Source: Porites lobata
Lineage: Eukaryota; Cnidaria; Anthozoa; Scleractinia; Poritidae
DNA: 64,000 bases
Reading direction: 5' to 3'
Assembly (NCBI GenBank): GCA_942486035.1
Contig: CALNXK010000006.1
Span: 4,294,001 to 4,358,000, forward strand
Below, piece by piece: positions 62,441 through 64,000 of this stretch. The notes below the pieces were generated by a model, which was given only the letters and a program-made list of their open reading frames with translations, had not been told where the DNA came from and made no database searches. The translations under genes and the position numbers were made by a program. The first letter of the stretch is position 1; each line of letters opens with the position of its first letter.

Positions 62441-64000
62441 ATGGATATAAAGACCTTGCTGGACAATCTTCATGATGAAGTATCCTGTTCTGTGTGTATG
62501 TGTACATTCACTGATCCTAAACAGTTGCCTTGTTTGCACAGTTTCTGTCTTCATTGCCTGAAAGGAATTCAACGAACGAGCGGCATCCATGGCAAAATCA
62601 CATGCCCCGAGTGTAGGAGACAGTTTCAAATCCCTAGAAGTGGAAATCCTAGCGAACTTCCCACCAATTTTCGTATCAACAGTTTGCTAGATGTCTTGGC
62701 AATAAAAGAGTGCAGTACAGCTAATGTAAAATGTGGAAACTGTAACAAACGGAATGCCCAGACCTTATATTGTTTCCAGTGTTGTTCTTTCTGGTGCGAC
62801 GAATGTGTTTTAGCACATAACATTATACGCACCAATAAAGAACACAGAACGCTGGCACTGAAAGATTTTCAAGATCATGACATCGAGACCGTGTTAAAGA
62901 GACCGGCATTTTGTCAAGAAAATCGACATGAAAAAGAAGAGTTGAAGCTCTTTTGCAAGGACTGTAAAGTCGCAATTTGCAACACTTGTGCTGTAACACT
63001 CCATGATGGTCACGGAAAGATGCTTTTGGAAGAAGCTACAGACGCGCGCAAGACTCAGATCAACTCCATGACTCAATCTTTAATAGAAAAAGCACAAGAA
63101 AAACGAAAAGAACTCGAGCAATTGAACCAAAAGAGCGAGGAGATTAAACTGCAAGTTGCCGACTTTAAAAGCCAAGTGCAGACACATGTAGATCAAGTTA
63201 CTGCAATCATCGAAGCGAGGAAACAGGATGTTTTTGATGCAGTCGATAATGAAGCGAAAAAATCACTGGAATCTCTCTCACAGAAAAAAGACCAAGTTGA
63301 AAATCAAGTGAAATTAATTGAATCGGCTATTAAACAAACTAAAGCTCTTGTAAAACAAAGCTTTAGTTCTGAAATCCTTGGATTCAGTGAAACATTTGAT
63401 GCAATCCTGCAGGAACAGGGCACCCAAGGAAACCGTGACACTGAACGTATTCCTCGGTTTAGTTTCACTAAAAGTGAAAAACTGATTAACGTGTTGAACA
63501 ATGAAGGGATAGGTAATGTAAAAACAGTTTTAAGCGAAACTAAAGTGCAAAACTCAGGAGCTAAAGGTAAAGAAAGTAGTAAAGTAATAATTGCTGGGAA
63601 TAAAGGGGCAAATGTTCGTGACAGTCCTTTTGTGGCTCAGGTACAAACCAGGCGCTTCAGATCTGTGCTGTCATTTGGACAAGAAGGTGAGTCTGTTGGA
63701 ATGTTTAACTGTCCCTGGGGGGTGGCAGTGAATGATCATGATGAAATTGCTGTGACTGATTGTTGTAACCACAGGGTTTCAGTGTTTAGTAGTGACGGTA
63801 CCCACTTAAGATCCTTTGGTAGGGAGGGTAAGAATAACGGTGAGTTCCAGTACCCTGAAGGGATCGCTTTTGATAGTCATGGCAATATTGTAGTTGCAGA
63901 CTGTTGGAACAACAGGGTGCAAGTCTTTGATAGGAATGGTAACTTTCTTAGTAAGTTTGGTGAACAAGGAAGTCGTGATAATGAGCTTAAATACCCTGAG
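62441..64000 (+). CDS. TRIM-NHL protein T5, 5' complete, cut by window end
   Basis: 520 codons without a stop from the ATG at 62441 (MDIKTLLDNLHDEVSCSVCM) to the last base; by alignment to T4 about 160 residues lie beyond the window. RING cysteines and His, both B-boxes and the coiled coil are intact. NHL blades 1 and 2 are complete and blade 3 has begun. There is one extra Ile codon in the linker (GTAATAATT at about 63584). Expected to be a cytoplasmic E3 ligase like T4. Its blade loops differ from T4 (NCPWG, DCCNH, QYPEG, DCWNN), so it should present a different propeller surface. Whether it ends normally cannot be seen. Confidence 0.9.
   Translation, partial: MDIKTLLDNLHDEVSCSVCMCTFTDPKQLPCLHSFCLHCLKGIQRTSGIHGKITCPECRRQFQIPRSGNPSELPTNFRINSLLDVLAIKECSTANVKCGNCNKRNAQTLYCFQCCSFWCDECVLAHNIIRTNKEHRTLALKDFQDHDIETVLKRPAFCQENRHEKEELKLFCKDCKVAICNTCAVTLHDGHGKMLLEEATDARKTQINSMTQSLIEKAQEKRKELEQLNQKSEEIKLQVADFKSQVQTHVDQVTAIIEARKQDVFDAVDNEAKKSLESLSQKKDQVENQVKLIESAIKQTKALVKQSFSSEILGFSETFDAILQEQGTQGNRDTERIPRFSFTKSEKLINVLNNEGIGNVKTVLSETKVQNSGAKGKESSKVIIAGNKGANVRDSPFVAQVQTRRFRSVLSFGQEGESVGMFNCPWGVAVNDHDEIAVTDCCNHRVSVFSSDGTHLRSFGREGKNNGEFQYPEGIAFDSHGNIVVADCWNNRVQVFDRNGNFLSKFGEQGSRDNELKYPE

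Noticed and set aside
1..64000. tRNA, rRNA and CRISPR search by eye
   Set aside because: No A-box/B-box pair with a foldable cloverleaf, no rRNA-like block and no regularly spaced short repeats were found; a covariance scan would be decisive.

Overview
This 64 kb window is animal nuclear DNA. It has eukaryotic retrotransposons, many foldback and miniature inverted-repeat elements (MITEs), AT-rich spacers and no bacterial-style operons. The clustered intronless TRIM-NHL genes and the style of the repeats suggest an anthozoan cnidarian, probably a stony coral. That assignment is inference; no species marker is visible.

The host genes form one family, five TRIM-NHL copies all on the + strand, here named T1 to T5. 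Each is a RING + two B-boxes + coiled coil + six-bladed NHL beta-propeller protein in a single exon. T1 (1769-3805) is broken by two small insertions whose sum restores the frame. T2 (5520-7262) is a clear pseudogene. T3 (22977-25022) has lost its start ATG and has a premature stop 40 codons from the end. T4 (54346-56391) is intact, 681 aa. T5 (62441 to the window end) is open for 520 codons and leaves the window. They lie in segmental duplicons: 1-3990 resembles 22543-25125; 4465-10822 resembles 53325-60682; about 62100 onward resembles the 5' part of the second pair. The duplicons also carry RING-only stubs (4778-4858, 53644-53727) and older NHL relics (8088-8812, 57478-58616). The most striking signal is that T1-T5 are nearly identical except at the same two short loops of every propeller blade, where two or three neighbouring codons change completely. 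This looks like a diversified recognition surface.

Mobile elements: an L2/CR1-like LINE on the - strand (about 12110-18860) has an esterase-type ORF1 apparently split by a spliceable 595 bp intron with inverted-repeat ends, and an endonuclease/reverse-transcriptase ORF2 broken by one frameshift. A young BEL/Pao LTR retrotransposon (34926-41984) has near-identical 429/428 bp LTRs, a perfect 5 bp target duplication, and gag and pol in different frames. A 5'-truncated LINE end lies at 60832-61293. Two copies of a ~230 bp repeat (31045-31276, 53056-53284) and a fragment (42418-42461, -) carry a hammerhead-ribozyme-like core.

Region by region: 0-11 kb, T1, T2 and relics; 11-19 kb, LINE; 19-22.5 kb, MITE-rich spacer; 22.5-25 kb, T3; 25-34.9 kb, gene-poor spacer with a ~2.8 kb inverted repeat containing nested insertions; 34.9-42 kb, BEL/Pao; 42-53 kb, gene-poor spacer with a 119 bp minisatellite and MITEs; 53-60.7 kb, duplicon with T4; 60.7-64 kb, LINE fragment, MITE and T5. 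I found no convincing tRNA, rRNA, CRISPR or non-TRIM host gene.
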